Assembly (NCBI GenBank): GCA_001799635.1
Contig: MGTV01000030.1
Span: 15,995 to 79,994 of the forward strand
DNA length: 64,000 nt
Direction of reading: 5' to 3'
Source of the DNA: Elusimicrobia bacterium GWA2_62_23
GTDB taxonomy: Bacteria; Elusimicrobiota; Elusimicrobia; Elusimicrobiales; UBA9959
A program made the position numbers and the translations under genes. Below the pieces are notes generated by a model. That model had not been told where the DNA came from. It saw only the letters and a list, made by a program, of their open reading frames with translations, and searched no databases. Positions 7,758-16,099 of this stretch are shown here, piece after piece. Each line of letters opens with the position of its first letter. The stretch's first letter is position 1.

Positions 7758-9185
7758 ATGAAAACCTGCCTCGCCCTCCTCTTTTTCCTGGCCGGAACCG
7801 GAACGCTGCGCGCCGGCCCGGCGGATGCCAAGATAAAACAGCTGGCCGCCGCGCCCGGCATCCGCAACGCCTCCTGGGGCCTGAGCGTGCGCGACGTCCA
7901 GACCGGCAAGGCCGTGGCCGAGCGGAACCCGTCGCTTAACCTGGTCCCCGCCAGCATCATGAAGGTGCTCGTGGCCGCGGCCGCCCTCGACAAGTTCGGC
8001 CCCGGGCGGACTTTCCCCACGGGGCTTTATTACGACGGCAAGATCGACAACGGCTTCCTCAACGGGAACGTTTACGTCAAAGGCTCCGGCGACCCTTCGC
8101 TGGGGTCGCAGCTGCTGAAGGACGCCGCCCCGCTCTATGAGGTCTTCAGGGGCTGGGCCGCCGCCCTGAAGGCCGCGGGGATAAACGTCATCAACGGTGC
8201 CGTGGTGGGGGACGAGACCGCTTTCGAGAGCGTGCAGCCGGGCTCCTGGGCCTGGGAGGATATCGGCAACTATTACGCCGCCCAGCCTTCCGCCCTCACC
8301 GTCAACGACGGGCTGTATAAACTTTTCTTCAAGCCGGCCGAGCAGGAAGGCGGCGAGGCGGCCGTGCTGCGCACGGAGCCGTATATCGACGGCCTCAAAT
8401 TCGAGAACGGCATGAAGACCGGCCCCGCCGGCTCCGGAGATAACGGCTACATCTTCGCTTTCCCCGGGCAGTACCAGGCGGTGCTGCGCGGCTCTATCCC
8501 CAAAGGTCCCGCCGAGTTCGCCATAAAAGGCGCCCTGCCCGACCCGGCCCTTTTCGCGGCCCAGAGCTTCAGCTACTACCTGGCCAAGGCCGGGATAAAT
8601 TCCAATAAGAAGGCCCGCAAAGGCGCCATGCCGGCCGGGGCCCTGCGGCTCGCCGAGGCGCCGGCCGTGCCGCTCAAAAGCGTGGTGCGGGTGACCAACA
8701 AGCGCAGCTTCAACCTCTACGCGGAACTGCTGCTGCGGCAGCTGGGCGGCGGCTCGCCCTCGGCCGGGGCCGCGGCGGTAAAAGCCTTCCTCGCCGGGGC
8801 CGGCGTGGACGTTTCCGAGCTGGACGTGGAGGACGCCTGCGGGCTTTCCTCCAGGGATACGGCCAAGGCCGAGACCTTTACCGCCCTGCTGCGCGCCGTA
8901 TATAAGAAGAGCTATTTTCCGGAGTTCTACGACTCGCTGGTGTTCCCCGGCGACCCCGACGCCACCGGCCACGTGCGTGGCCTGGGCAAGGGCACCCAGC
9001 TGGAGAAGAACCTGCGGCTCAAATCCGGGTCCCTTAACGGTGTGCGGTCCTATACCGGCTACCTGAGGACCAAAAAGGGCCGGACGCTGGCCTTCACGTC
9101 CATCATGAACAATTATTCGGCTTCGGGTTCAGCCATAGACAAGGCCCACGAGGAACTGCTGCTGGCGCTTTACGGCGGATATTGA
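7758..9185 (+). CDS. dacB: D-Ala-D-Ala carboxypeptidase / PBP4-type (peptidase S13)
   Basis: Penicillin-binding protein of the DacB class, acting in the periplasm to trim or cleave peptidoglycan cross-links. It has a signal peptide (MKTCLALLFFLAGTGTLRAG) and the three active-site boxes: S66-I-M-K69 in VPASIMKVL, the Ser-x-Asn box in KRSFNLYAE, and KSG in RLKSGSLNGV. The long insertion between the first two boxes and the length of 475 residues are typical of S13. The ATG follows a TATACT box by six bases, so the mRNA is probably leaderless. A strong terminator follows. Confidence 0.92.
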   Translation: MKTCLALLFFLAGTGTLRAGPADAKIKQLAAAPGIRNASWGLSVRDVQTGKAVAERNPSLNLVPASIMKVLVAAAALDKFGPGRTFPTGLYYDGKIDNGFLNGNVYVKGSGDPSLGSQLLKDAAPLYEVFRGWAAALKAAGINVINGAVVGDETAFESVQPGSWAWEDIGNYYAAQPSALTVNDGLYKLFFKPAEQEGGEAAVLRTEPYIDGLKFENGMKTGPAGSGDNGYIFAFPGQYQAVLRGSIPKGPAEFAIKGALPDPALFAAQSFSYYLAKAGINSNKKARKGAMPAGALRLAEAPAVPLKSVVRVTNKRSFNLYAELLLRQLGGGSPSAGAAAVKAFLAGAGVDVSELDVEDACGLSSRDTAKAETFTALLRAVYKKSYFPEFYDSLVFPGDPDATGHVRGLGKGTQLEKNLRLKSGSLNGVRSYTGYLRTKKGRTLAFTSIMNNYSASGSAIDKAHEELLLALYGGY

Positions 9186-9197
9186 GCGCACCATAAA

Positions 9198-9235
9198 ATA
9201 AAAAGACCCGCGCCGTCCGCGCGGGTCTTTTTATT
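9198..9235. terminator. Bidirectional intrinsic terminator between dacB and nrfA
   Basis: A long stem, AAAAAGACCCGCGC / GCGCGGGTCTTTTT, with loop CGTCC and A/T tracts on both sides. It serves the two convergent genes. Confidence 0.92.
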
Positions 9236-9248
9236 GTCCCGGCCCGGG

Positions 9249-10688
9249 TCAGAACCTGGCCTGGGTCTTGAAGGGGTCCTTTATTTCCACGGTGCGGTCG
9301 AAGTTCAGCTTCTTCTTGCCGCGGTTGGCCAGGTACTTGTCCAGTTCCAGGTCCAGTTTGGCGGGGGCGGGAACACCGGCCTGGGCCAGCGCCTGGCGCA
9401 GCAGCGCCTCGGACTTGCCGGCGAAGTAGGCCGCGTCGCCCAGCACGCGCAGGGTTTCGGGCGGGTTATGGAAGCCCATGGAGTTCTCCGCGCCTATGAA
9501 GGTGACGCGGTAGAACGCCTCCTCGTAATATTCCCGGGCCTGGGAGTAAAGGTCCTGGTCCACCTTGCGCCCCGCTTTGGCGGCGCCGTTGGCCCTTTCG
9601 AACAGTTTAGCCGCGGCGGCCGTGGCGAAGCCGGCCCGCAGCTGCAGCGAGGCGGTGCGGTCCTGTATGGATTTCACCCGCTGCGTCAGCCACTCCTCGC
9701 CCTCGGTGTGGCACTGGATGCAGGCTTTCATCCCGTTCTTCAGCGGGCTCATCACCCGGTGGTCGGAGATCTTCTTGGAGCCGGCGCGGGTGTAAGGCAT
9801 GTGGCAGTCGGCGCAGGCGAGGCCGGCCTTCCAGTGGGTGCTGTCGTTGGAGAACAGTTCGAACTCGGGGTGGCGCAGGAAGCCCAGTTTGAAACCGGTC
9901 ACGGCCTGCGTCCACTCCAGGTGGGCGGGGTCGCTCTTTATCCTCTTTATTATGTCCTCTATGGCGATGCGGCCGTACCTGGAGTTCTGCCAGGGGAAGA
10001 AGACGCCGGTGGACTTCATGTCCTTATCCTTGGGGATCACGTAAGTCACGTGGCACTGGGCGCAGACGAGGCTGCGCATGTCCTGGTTGGTGAGCTTGGC
10101 CGTGTCCACGCCCATATCCTTGAGCGCGCGGCCCAGGGTGAACTCGTTCTTTATCTTCAGCGAGGCGTCGGCCGGGTCGTGGCAGGTGATGCACGCCGCG
10201 CCCAGCTCGCGGTGGTTCTTGGGGATCAGGGCGTGGATCTCGTCGAAAGGCTTGGAGAAGTAATCCTTGCCGTGCTTCTCCTGGAGTTCCTGCGCGTACG
10301 GCGTCTTGCAGGTCAGGCAGGCGCCGCCGGCCTTGCGGCGGGCCGGGTCCACGTCCAGCACGTCGGTCAGCATCCACATGTGGCCGCGCGGCTCGTTGTA
10401 TTCTATGCCGAAGCCCCAGCCGTTGAACAGCAGCGGCATGTAAGGGAACTCGGAAAGCTTGTCGTAGATCTTGCCGTCGGTGTCCCAGCCCTTCTTGTAG
10501 TAGCTCTTGCCGGCCGGGGTGGGGTTGGCGGTAGCTTCCCAGCCCTCGTGCTCCAGCGGCCAGTTCTTCGCCCATTCCTTGGGCTCGTACTCGCCGGGCT
10601 TGAGTTCGGTCACCTTTATGGGGTCCGCGCTCTTGTCGCAGGCGGCCAGCAGCAGGAGCAGCGGCGCGGCTAAAAGTATTTTTTTCAT
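9249..10688 (-). CDS. nrfA: Ammonia-forming cytochrome c nitrite reductase
   Basis: Reduces nitrite to ammonium with six electrons in the periplasm. The 479-residue precursor has a lipoprotein-type signal (LLLLLAAC). It contains five haem sites: the diagnostic catalytic C124-LTC-K128 (lysine-ligated) and four ordinary ones, CITCH (166-170), CAQCH (209-213), CADCH and CIQCH. The lysine-ligated first haem is what marks NrfA. It is the last gene of the operon, 12 bases after nrfH. A membrane lipid anchor is suggested by the lipobox; NrfA is usually soluble but held by NrfH. Confidence 0.97.
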   Translation of the reverse strand: MKKILLAAPLLLLLAACDKSADPIKVTELKPGEYEPKEWAKNWPLEHEGWEATANPTPAGKSYYKKGWDTDGKIYDKLSEFPYMPLLFNGWGFGIEYNEPRGHMWMLTDVLDVDPARRKAGGACLTCKTPYAQELQEKHGKDYFSKPFDEIHALIPKNHRELGAACITCHDPADASLKIKNEFTLGRALKDMGVDTAKLTNQDMRSLVCAQCHVTYVIPKDKDMKSTGVFFPWQNSRYGRIAIEDIIKRIKSDPAHLEWTQAVTGFKLGFLRHPEFELFSNDSTHWKAGLACADCHMPYTRAGSKKISDHRVMSPLKNGMKACIQCHTEGEEWLTQRVKSIQDRTASLQLRAGFATAAAAKLFERANGAAKAGRKVDQDLYSQAREYYEEAFYRVTFIGAENSMGFHNPPETLRVLGDAAYFAGKSEALLRQALAQAGVPAPAKLDLELDKYLANRGKKKLNFDRTVEIKDPFKTQARF

Positions 10689-10700
10689 GTCGTTCCTCTC

Positions 10701-11192
10701 TTATCTGACGGCGAGCGCGCCCTGCCGCTTGTGTCCTACGGTGCGGTGGCAGTCTATGCAGGCCCGCTTCTTGTCTACGTGGGTGACCATCCCCTCGTGG
10801 CAGCGGATGCAGTTGCCCTGCAGTACCTTGTGCCCGTGGGGGGAAAGCTTTATCTCGTCGTGCTCGCGCAGGCCCGAGAATTCGTAAAAGACGTCCTTGT
10901 TGCCGTCTATGCTCTTCCAGAAATAATGGTTGACCGGATTGTCGTTGGGCAGATGGCAGTCTATGCAGCGGGCCCGCCGGTGCGCCGAATGCTCCCAGGC
11001 GTCGTGCTGGGGGTACATAGAATGGCAGGAGCCGCAGAACTTGGGGGTTTCCGTCAGTTCTATAAGGTGGGGAGGCCCGAACAGCAGAAAGAACGCGCCG
11101 AAGCCCGCCGCGCCGGCGGCTATGGCCGCCTTTATCAGGACGGCCTTGCGGGGGGCGGCGAACGCCAGGAGTTTTTCTTTCAGGTGCTTCAT
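10701..11192 (-). CDS. nrfH: Cytochrome c nitrite reductase small subunit (NapC/NirT family)
   Basis: Membrane-anchored tetrahaem quinol dehydrogenase that passes electrons from menaquinol to NrfA. The 163-residue protein has one N-terminal transmembrane helix (about residues 18-40) followed by four haem motifs: CGSCHSM (53-57, the methionine being typical of NrfH haem 1), CIDCH (76-80), CIRCH (128-132) and CIDCH (145-149). It lies 3 bases after ccsA and just before nrfA. Confidence 0.96.
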   Translation of the reverse strand: MKHLKEKLLAFAAPRKAVLIKAAIAAGAAGFGAFFLLFGPPHLIELTETPKFCGSCHSMYPQHDAWEHSAHRRARCIDCHLPNDNPVNHYFWKSIDGNKDVFYEFSGLREHDEIKLSPHGHKVLQGNCIRCHEGMVTHVDKKRACIDCHRTVGHKRQGALAVR

Positions 11193-11195
11193 CTT

Positions 11196-11966
11196 TTAAG
11201 CGTAGCTGTGCAGGCCCGACAGCAGGAAGTTCACCCCGAAATAAGTGAACAGTACCAGCCCGAAGCAGACGAGCAGTATTATGCCAAATTTGGTGCCTCG
11301 AATTCCCTTGCGGCGCAGGTGCAGGGCCGCGGCGTAGCCCAGCCAGGTGAGCAGCGACCAGGTCTCCTTGGGGTCCCAGCTCCACCACGAGCCCCAGGCG
11401 CTCTCCGCCCAGACCGAACCGGTGGCGATGCCGAGCGTAAGGAAGGCGAAGCCGGTCTTAGTCAGCCGCAGCAGGAAATCTTCGAGGTCTTCCGACAGAC
11501 CCCTGAGCAGGGCCCAAGCGGCGCCGGCGGCGGCCAGGGCGAAGGCGGCGTAGGCGGCCATGGACGAGAGCACGTGGATCACGAGCCAATCCGAACGGAG
11601 GGCGGGCATCAGCGGGCGGGCGGTCCTGTCCATGAGCGCCGCGAGGCCGAAAAGCAGGGCGGCAGCCAGCGCGCCGGCGGGCAGTATCTCAGGCCGGCCG
11701 GTACGGCGGCTGAAATAGAAAGCGAAAGGGTAGATGAACCAGAGCAGGGTCAGCAGGGACTCGTACTGGTTGGAGAGCGGGGGCCTTCCCAGGCGGACCC
11801 AGAGCAGGGTCAGCCCGGCGGTGAGGGCCAGCCAGGCCAGGCCCAGCGCGGTCTTTCCGGCGCGCCCGAGCAGGGGCCTGGCGGCCAGGTAGGACGCCGT
11901 CCACGAGGCCAGCGCGGCGAGGGTCAGGCCGAAGGCCAGGTTGAAGAGGATCATTTGCGCAGCCAT
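11196..11966 (-). CDS. ccsA: Cytochrome c biogenesis protein CcsA/ResC
   Basis: Membrane half of the system II cytochrome c synthase; it exports haem and attaches it to apocytochromes. The 256-residue protein is almost entirely transmembrane and has the haem-handling tryptophan-rich motif WGSWWSWDPKETW. Two starts are possible. ATG 11966 has GGGAG seven bases upstream and overlaps resB by 16 bases. ATG 11954 forms an ATGA overlap with the resB stop. I prefer 11966 for its ribosome site. Its place before nrfHA suggests it matures these cytochromes. Confidence 0.92.
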   Translation of the reverse strand: MAAQMILFNLAFGLTLAALASWTASYLAARPLLGRAGKTALGLAWLALTAGLTLLWVRLGRPPLSNQYESLLTLLWFIYPFAFYFSRRTGRPEILPAGALAAALLFGLAALMDRTARPLMPALRSDWLVIHVLSSMAAYAAFALAAAGAAWALLRGLSEDLEDFLLRLTKTGFAFLTLGIATGSVWAESAWGSWWSWDPKETWSLLTWLGYAAALHLRRKGIRGTKFGIILLVCFGLVLFTYFGVNFLLSGLHSYA

Positions 11967-12865
11967 AGGAGCACTCCCAGGAGAAGTATGGAGAAGCCGG
12001 CGAAAACCACCCAGGCCCCGCGGTCCCTGGTGACGGTCAGCAGGGTGTAGCGGGCGTCGGCGGGGTCGTAGCTGGTCTGGTAGAGGGTGTAGCCGTTCAC
12101 GCGCAGCGGCTTGTTCACGGAGATCTCGGCGCGCGTCACGGTCCCGGCGCGGCCGCGCACCTGCACGGTGCTGGTGAAATTCTTTATTTCCGCCTGCTCC
12201 AGGGCGTAGGTGACGCGCAAGGGCAGGTCCTCGCCGTGCATGCCCGGGAAGTTGGCGAAGAACCAGAGCCGGCGCGTCTTCCCGGCGGCGGTTATCTCCA
12301 GGCGGGCCGCGGGATTGAACCAGTAGGGGGATTTTTCGGCGGTCTCGCCGCGGGCCGTCACGCCGAAGTCGCGGGCGAGTTTGAGCACTTTTAGTCTGGC
12401 CGAAGGCAGGGTCAGCGAGGCGCCTTCCACCGCGTAAAGGTCCCGCCGGCCCCCGGCGTCCTCCACGGTGATCACGCCGAGCGGCTCGCGGTAATACTCC
12501 AGCTTGAAATCTTCCAGTTTTACGCTGAACGGAAGTTTGTACGTGTCCCGGCCGGAATAGGCGAGGTCCGACTCCTGGCCGGCGCGCAGCGGCAGCTCGC
12601 CCTCGAACCGGAAGGCCCGGGTGACGAAAGCGCCGGCTATGACCACCACCAGGCCGGCGTGGATGAGCAGATAGTGGGCGCTCGCGCCGCGGCGGCTCAG
12701 CGAGCAGGCGGCGATATTGGCGGCCGCCAGCGCGCCCAGCCCGGCGAACCACCAGGAGCCGTACACCGGGGCTCCGCGGTTGAAGAGCGTCTGATACAGG
12801 AAAGCCGCCGCCAGGAGCAGGCAGAGGAAGAAAAAAAGGCGCAGCGAGGCCAGGACCTTCAGCAT
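11951..12865 (-). CDS. resB: Cytochrome c biogenesis protein ResB/Ccs1
   Basis: Partner of CcsA in system II maturation; it holds apocytochrome cysteines and haem at the outer face of the membrane. The 304-residue protein has N-terminal transmembrane helices (LRLFFFLCLLLAAAFLYQTLF and a pair around residues 38-85), a large periplasmic beta-rich domain, and a final helix (VVFAGFSILLLGVLLWL). It starts 2 bases after the murQ stop and overlaps ccsA. Shorter than many ResB proteins but with the normal layout. Confidence 0.88.
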   Translation of the reverse strand: MLKVLASLRLFFFLCLLLAAAFLYQTLFNRGAPVYGSWWFAGLGALAAANIAACSLSRRGASAHYLLIHAGLVVVIAGAFVTRAFRFEGELPLRAGQESDLAYSGRDTYKLPFSVKLEDFKLEYYREPLGVITVEDAGGRRDLYAVEGASLTLPSARLKVLKLARDFGVTARGETAEKSPYWFNPAARLEITAAGKTRRLWFFANFPGMHGEDLPLRVTYALEQAEIKNFTSTVQVRGRAGTVTRAEISVNKPLRVNGYTLYQTSYDPADARYTLLTVTRDRGAWVVFAGFSILLLGVLLWLRK

Positions 12866-12867
12866 GA

Positions 12868-13773
12868 TCAGCCCAGGATGCGCTTGAGGAAGCCGCCCGC
12901 CTTGCGGATGCGGGCTTCGGCTTCGGCGCGGCCGACGCCCAGGCGCGCCATGACGATGGCGGTCTTAACGTCGTTGCCGGTGAGATCCAGCAGGCGGCGG
13001 GCCTCCTGCTGCGTCACTTCGCCGACGGTGGCGGTAATGCGCTCGGCGCGGAGCACCAGTTTTTTGGAGGTGGTCTTCACGTCCACCATCCAGTTGCGGT
13101 AAACCTTGCCGGAGATCACCATGGAGGCGGTGGAGAGCATGTTGAGAGCGAGCTTGGTGGCGGTGCCGGACTTCATGCGGGTGGAGCCCGAGACGGGTTC
13201 GGGGCCCACGTCCATGGCCACGCGGATGGCGGCCTCTTTGGAGCGTTCGCGCGGGTTGCAGGTTATGAGGATGGTCACGGCGCCGGCGCGCTTGCCCGCG
13301 GCCAGGCCGCCCTGCACGTACGGGGTGATGCCGCTGGCGGCTATGCCCACCACCGCGTCGCCGCGGCGCACCAGGCGGGCTATCTCCTTCCTGCCGTTCT
13401 CGAAAACGTCCTCGGCGCCTTCCTTGGAGTGAAAGACCGCGCTGTCCCCGCCGGCCATGAGCGCCGTGAAAACTTCCGGGTCCACGCCGTAAGTGGGGGG
13501 GATCTCGGCGGCTTCCAGCACGCCGAGCCGGCCGCTGGTGCCGGCGCCTATGAAGAAGATCCTGCGCCCGGCCAGGTAGCTTTTGGAAACCGCGCGGGCG
13601 GCCTTCTCTATCTGCGGGATGGCGGCCGCGACGGCCCGGGGGACAAGGGTGTCCTCATGATTCAGTTTTTCGAGGACCCGGCGCAGGGTGACCCGGTCCA
13701 GGTCGCGGGTGCGGGGGTTGTTCTGCTCCGTGGGGAGTCGGGAGTACCGGGCGAAGACGTCGTTCTTTTTCAT
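12868..13773 (-). CDS. murQ: N-acetylmuramic acid 6-phosphate etherase
   Basis: Cleaves the lactyl ether of MurNAc-6-phosphate to give GlcNAc-6-phosphate in peptidoglycan recycling. The 301-residue protein has the N-terminal TEQNNPRTRDLD, the SIS-domain signature FIGAGTSGRLGVLEAAEIPPT with the catalytic glutamate, PVSGSTRMKSGTATK, and the C-terminal UBA-like tail (ARRLLDLTGNDVKTAIVM). It is 5 bases downstream of the hydrolase gene. No MurNAc importer or anhydro-MurNAc kinase is seen in the window. Confidence 0.95.
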   Translation of the reverse strand: MKKNDVFARYSRLPTEQNNPRTRDLDRVTLRRVLEKLNHEDTLVPRAVAAAIPQIEKAARAVSKSYLAGRRIFFIGAGTSGRLGVLEAAEIPPTYGVDPEVFTALMAGGDSAVFHSKEGAEDVFENGRKEIARLVRRGDAVVGIAASGITPYVQGGLAAGKRAGAVTILITCNPRERSKEAAIRVAMDVGPEPVSGSTRMKSGTATKLALNMLSTASMVISGKVYRNWMVDVKTTSKKLVLRAERITATVGEVTQQEARRLLDLTGNDVKTAIVMARLGVGRAEAEARIRKAGGFLKRILG

Positions 13774-13778
13774 GAGAT

Positions 13779-14666
13779 TTAATCCTGTGGGAATTCCGAA
13801 ACGGGAGCATTCTCTTCCAGGGGCGCGCCGGTCTGCTCCGTGGTGCCGGGCTCCAGGCCCGTGGCGGCGGCGGTGGAAAGCTCTACTATGTCCGGCAGGC
13901 GCGGGTTCTTTACCCAGTCCAGCACGCGCCTGGCGTTGTACTTGTTGACCAGGCCCGGACCGAAGCCCTTGGCTTCGACCATGACGGTGACGTTGCGCTT
14001 GCCGCAGGTTATCTGGGCGGTGTGGTTGAGGATCTGGAATTCGGCGTACTGACGGGCCCTGTCGGCGCCGGCTATCAGCAGTATGGGGCGCTGCCCGTAG
14101 GCGCGCAGCGGGTTCACGGAAAGGACCGAGTTCACGTTCAGCACCGGGGAAACGGCTATGACCATGGAGATCTCGGGGTGTATGGCCGCCGCCTTTATGG
14201 CGAGGTTGGCGCCCAGCACGGAGCCGGCCAGCACCGTCTGGGCCCCGGAGACCGAGTTGGTGGAAAGAAAGGCGATGGCCGCCTCCACGTCCCTGAGCAT
14301 CTTGTTGAATTCGTTATCCTGGCCGTCCACGCTGAAGGCGCGCCAGGTGGCGGTGGACCCGGAGGGGGTGACGAAGCTGTTGCCGTGGCCGCGCAGGTCG
14401 AAGGCCAGGTAGCCGAAGCCGTAACGCTTGAGGGGCTTGAAGAGCGGCTCCCATTCGGTCAGGTCGCTCTTCTGGGTATGGATAAGGACGAGCGTGGGGG
14501 CGTCGCCGGCGGCCTTGAGCCAGCGGCCGCTCAGGTTCCAGCCGTCCTCGGTGGTCAGGGTTACGCGTTCCTCCTCGCGCTCCGGGGCGGCGTGGACCGG
14601 CAGGGCGCTCAGGGCCAGGAAGAGCGATACGGCGGCGGCCCCTGTGAGGAATACGGATCTCATCAT
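13779..14666 (-). CDS. Secreted alpha/beta-hydrolase-fold protein with altered nucleophile elbow
   Basis: A 295-residue protein with a signal peptide (FLTGAAAVSLFLALSALPVHA) and an alpha/beta-hydrolase fold: LVLIHTQ, FDLRGHGNS, and a nucleophile-elbow region reading LAGSVLGANLA. Aligned on LGAN, the usual G-x-S-x-G serine is replaced by valine (G-S-V-L-G), with a serine one place earlier. The candidate acid region is PILLIAGADRAR. It is rich in Glu/Pro/Thr at the C-terminus. It may be inactive, or the shifted Ser may act. It lies between ndk and murQ in the operon. Function unknown. Confidence 0.7.
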   Translation of the reverse strand: MMRSVFLTGAAAVSLFLALSALPVHAAPEREEERVTLTTEDGWNLSGRWLKAAGDAPTLVLIHTQKSDLTEWEPLFKPLKRYGFGYLAFDLRGHGNSFVTPSGSTATWRAFSVDGQDNEFNKMLRDVEAAIAFLSTNSVSGAQTVLAGSVLGANLAIKAAAIHPEISMVIAVSPVLNVNSVLSVNPLRAYGQRPILLIAGADRARQYAEFQILNHTAQITCGKRNVTVMVEAKGFGPGLVNKYNARRVLDWVKNPRLPDIVELSTAAATGLEPGTTEQTGAPLEENAPVSEFPQD

Positions 14667-14677
14667 TCTTCCCGAAC

Positions 14678-15154
14678 CTACTCTATTATCTCTCCGGGTT
14701 TGAACCAGATGTTTATTTCCCGGGCGGCTTCTTCCACGTTGCCTGAGGCGTGCACCACGTTCTCGAAGTAGCCGTGCTTGTGGCAGATGCGGCCGAAGGC
14801 GCCGCGGATGGTGTCGGGGGACGCTTCCTCGGGATTGGTGAGGCCTACGGCGGCGCGGATGTTCTTCACGGCGTTATCGCCCTGGTAGACCAGCGCCATC
14901 ACGCGGCGCCTGGGGTCGCCGTGGTACTCGCCCTTTATGAAATTTATCAGGTGTTCGAAGAGTTTCTTGTCCTTGAAGGGGCCCACGCCCTCGAGCAGCG
15001 CGTAATGCTCGCGCGCCAGCTTGTCGGTGACCACGGCTATCTTGGCGCCGACCAGCTCCATGTGGGTGTTCTCCAGCCTGTCTATCGACAGGCCCGCGAG
15101 ATGCCGCTGCATGCCGTCGGGTTTAATGAGTACCAGAGTTCTTTCAATAGCCAT
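14678..15154 (-). CDS. ndk: Nucleoside diphosphate kinase
   Basis: Transfers the terminal phosphate between nucleoside triphosphates through a phosphohistidine. The 158-residue protein has TLVLIKPDG, the conserved block NIRAAVGLTNPEEASPDTIRG, and the active-site histidine in NVVHASG (family NxxHASD; here the last residue is Gly, a mild change). ATG 15154 is chosen because GGAGG lies seven bases upstream; an earlier in-frame ATG would add ten unrelated residues. It is slightly longer than the usual 135-150. First gene of the leftward operon ending in nrfA. Confidence 0.95.
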   Translation of the reverse strand: MAIERTLVLIKPDGMQRHLAGLSIDRLENTHMELVGAKIAVVTDKLAREHYALLEGVGPFKDKKLFEHLINFIKGEYHGDPRRRVMALVYQGDNAVKNIRAAVGLTNPEEASPDTIRGAFGRICHKHGYFENVVHASGNVEEAAREINIWFKPGEIIE

Positions 15155-15182
15155 GGTCGCCTCCGTAGAATATTCCGCTTCC

Positions 15183-15188
15183 ATTCTA
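15183..15188 (-). promoter_or_regulatory. -10 box (TAGAAT, minus strand) for the ndk-nrfA operon
   Basis: On the minus strand AAAATGTAGAATGG precedes ndk by about 30 bases, giving a leader of about 20 bases with a GGAGG ribosome site. No clear -35. This would be the main promoter of a seven-gene operon. Confidence 0.4.
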
Positions 15189-15293
15189 CATTTTTGCGGC
15201 CCGGGCGCAAAGGCCGCCGGGCAGCTGCCGGCGCGGGGGGGATTTATGGTATATTTTCCTCCGGCGGCTCCGTACGGGGCCCGCCCGCCGGCT

Positions 15294-15992
15294 ATGCAGG
15301 AAAGATTTAAAGAACTGATAGAAGAAGGCGAGGGCTTCCGCGCCGATTTCCTGAACGGTTACAAGTACCGCTGGTACCGCTATTCCCGCCTGAATACCGG
15401 GTACATGCGTTGGAAGCAGGCCTGCCTGCGGCTGCTGCTGGAGGCCTTCGGGGCCGACAGCCCGCATTACGCCGAGCTGCTGTCCGCCGAGGAGGACCTT
15501 GCTGGCCGCGCGCCGGGGTCGGTCTTCTCCTTTTTCCTGGACACGATGAGGCGGGCGGCCGCCGAGTTCCGCTCGCCGCCGCCGGCGCCCCGCACCGCGT
15601 TCGCCTCCGACATAGTGGAGGACCGCCTGGCCCGCGCCGAAGCGCTGGCCGCCCGCGGACACTACCTTTCCGCGGCCGTAATGGCCGGCGAGGTGTTGGA
15701 GGACCTGCTGCGCCGGCTCTGCAGGGCGCGCGGGGTTTTCTGCCCCGCCGGAGCCTCCCTCGACAGCGTGAACGACAGGCTGCTGGAGGCACGCGTTTAC
15801 GGGCGCCCGGTGCATAAAGAGGCCGCGCTGCGTATAGCCCTGCGCAGGAGCGCCGAGCTCTGTTACGCCGATAAGCTCAACGGGGCCAACGTGGGGGAGA
15901 TGATCTCCTGGCTGCGGTCCTTCGCCGGCGCGCGCTTCCCTTCCGCGTCCCACCCAAACATCGCCTTGGCCGCCGATGAGCATAGCTCCTGA
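15294..15992 (+). CDS. Hypothetical helical protein, HEPN-like C-terminal half
   Basis: A 232-residue, almost all-helical protein. From about residue 105 the pattern (LAARGHYLSAAVMAGEVLEDLLRRL, then a variable linker, RIALRRSAELCYADK, VGEMISWLRSFA) resembles HEPN/DUF4145-type domains, in which long helices pack around an Arg-x4-6-His motif. I do not see a clear RxxxxxH here, so nuclease activity is doubtful. The N-terminal half (FKELIEEGEGFRADFLNGYKYRW...) is unassigned. ATG 15294 is one choice; an in-frame ATG at 15246 overlaps the TATATT promoter-like sequence and is less likely. Function not recognised. Confidence 0.6.
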   Translation: MQERFKELIEEGEGFRADFLNGYKYRWYRYSRLNTGYMRWKQACLRLLLEAFGADSPHYAELLSAEEDLAGRAPGSVFSFFLDTMRRAAAEFRSPPPAPRTAFASDIVEDRLARAEALAARGHYLSAAVMAGEVLEDLLRRLCRARGVFCPAGASLDSVNDRLLEARVYGRPVHKEAALRIALRRSAELCYADKLNGANVGEMISWLRSFAGARFPSASHPNIALAADEHSS

Positions 15993-16099
15993 TGCGGCAC
16001 CGGCATAGCCTTGTAAACTTCGCGTATTTCTTGTTAAAATAAAGCGTTAAAGGGCCGGCCGGCGTTCAGCCTTCCGGCAGCCGCGATCATGGGAGACCT

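Noticed and set aside
6795-8972. Extension of the outer-membrane protein frame across dacB
   Set aside because: The signal peptide at 7721 marks the true start; the extension is antisense to an intact carboxypeptidase.
15994-16010. CACCGGCATAGCC after the HEPN-like gene as another REP copy
   Set aside because: Only half of the palindrome is present, with no matching second arm or conserved tail.
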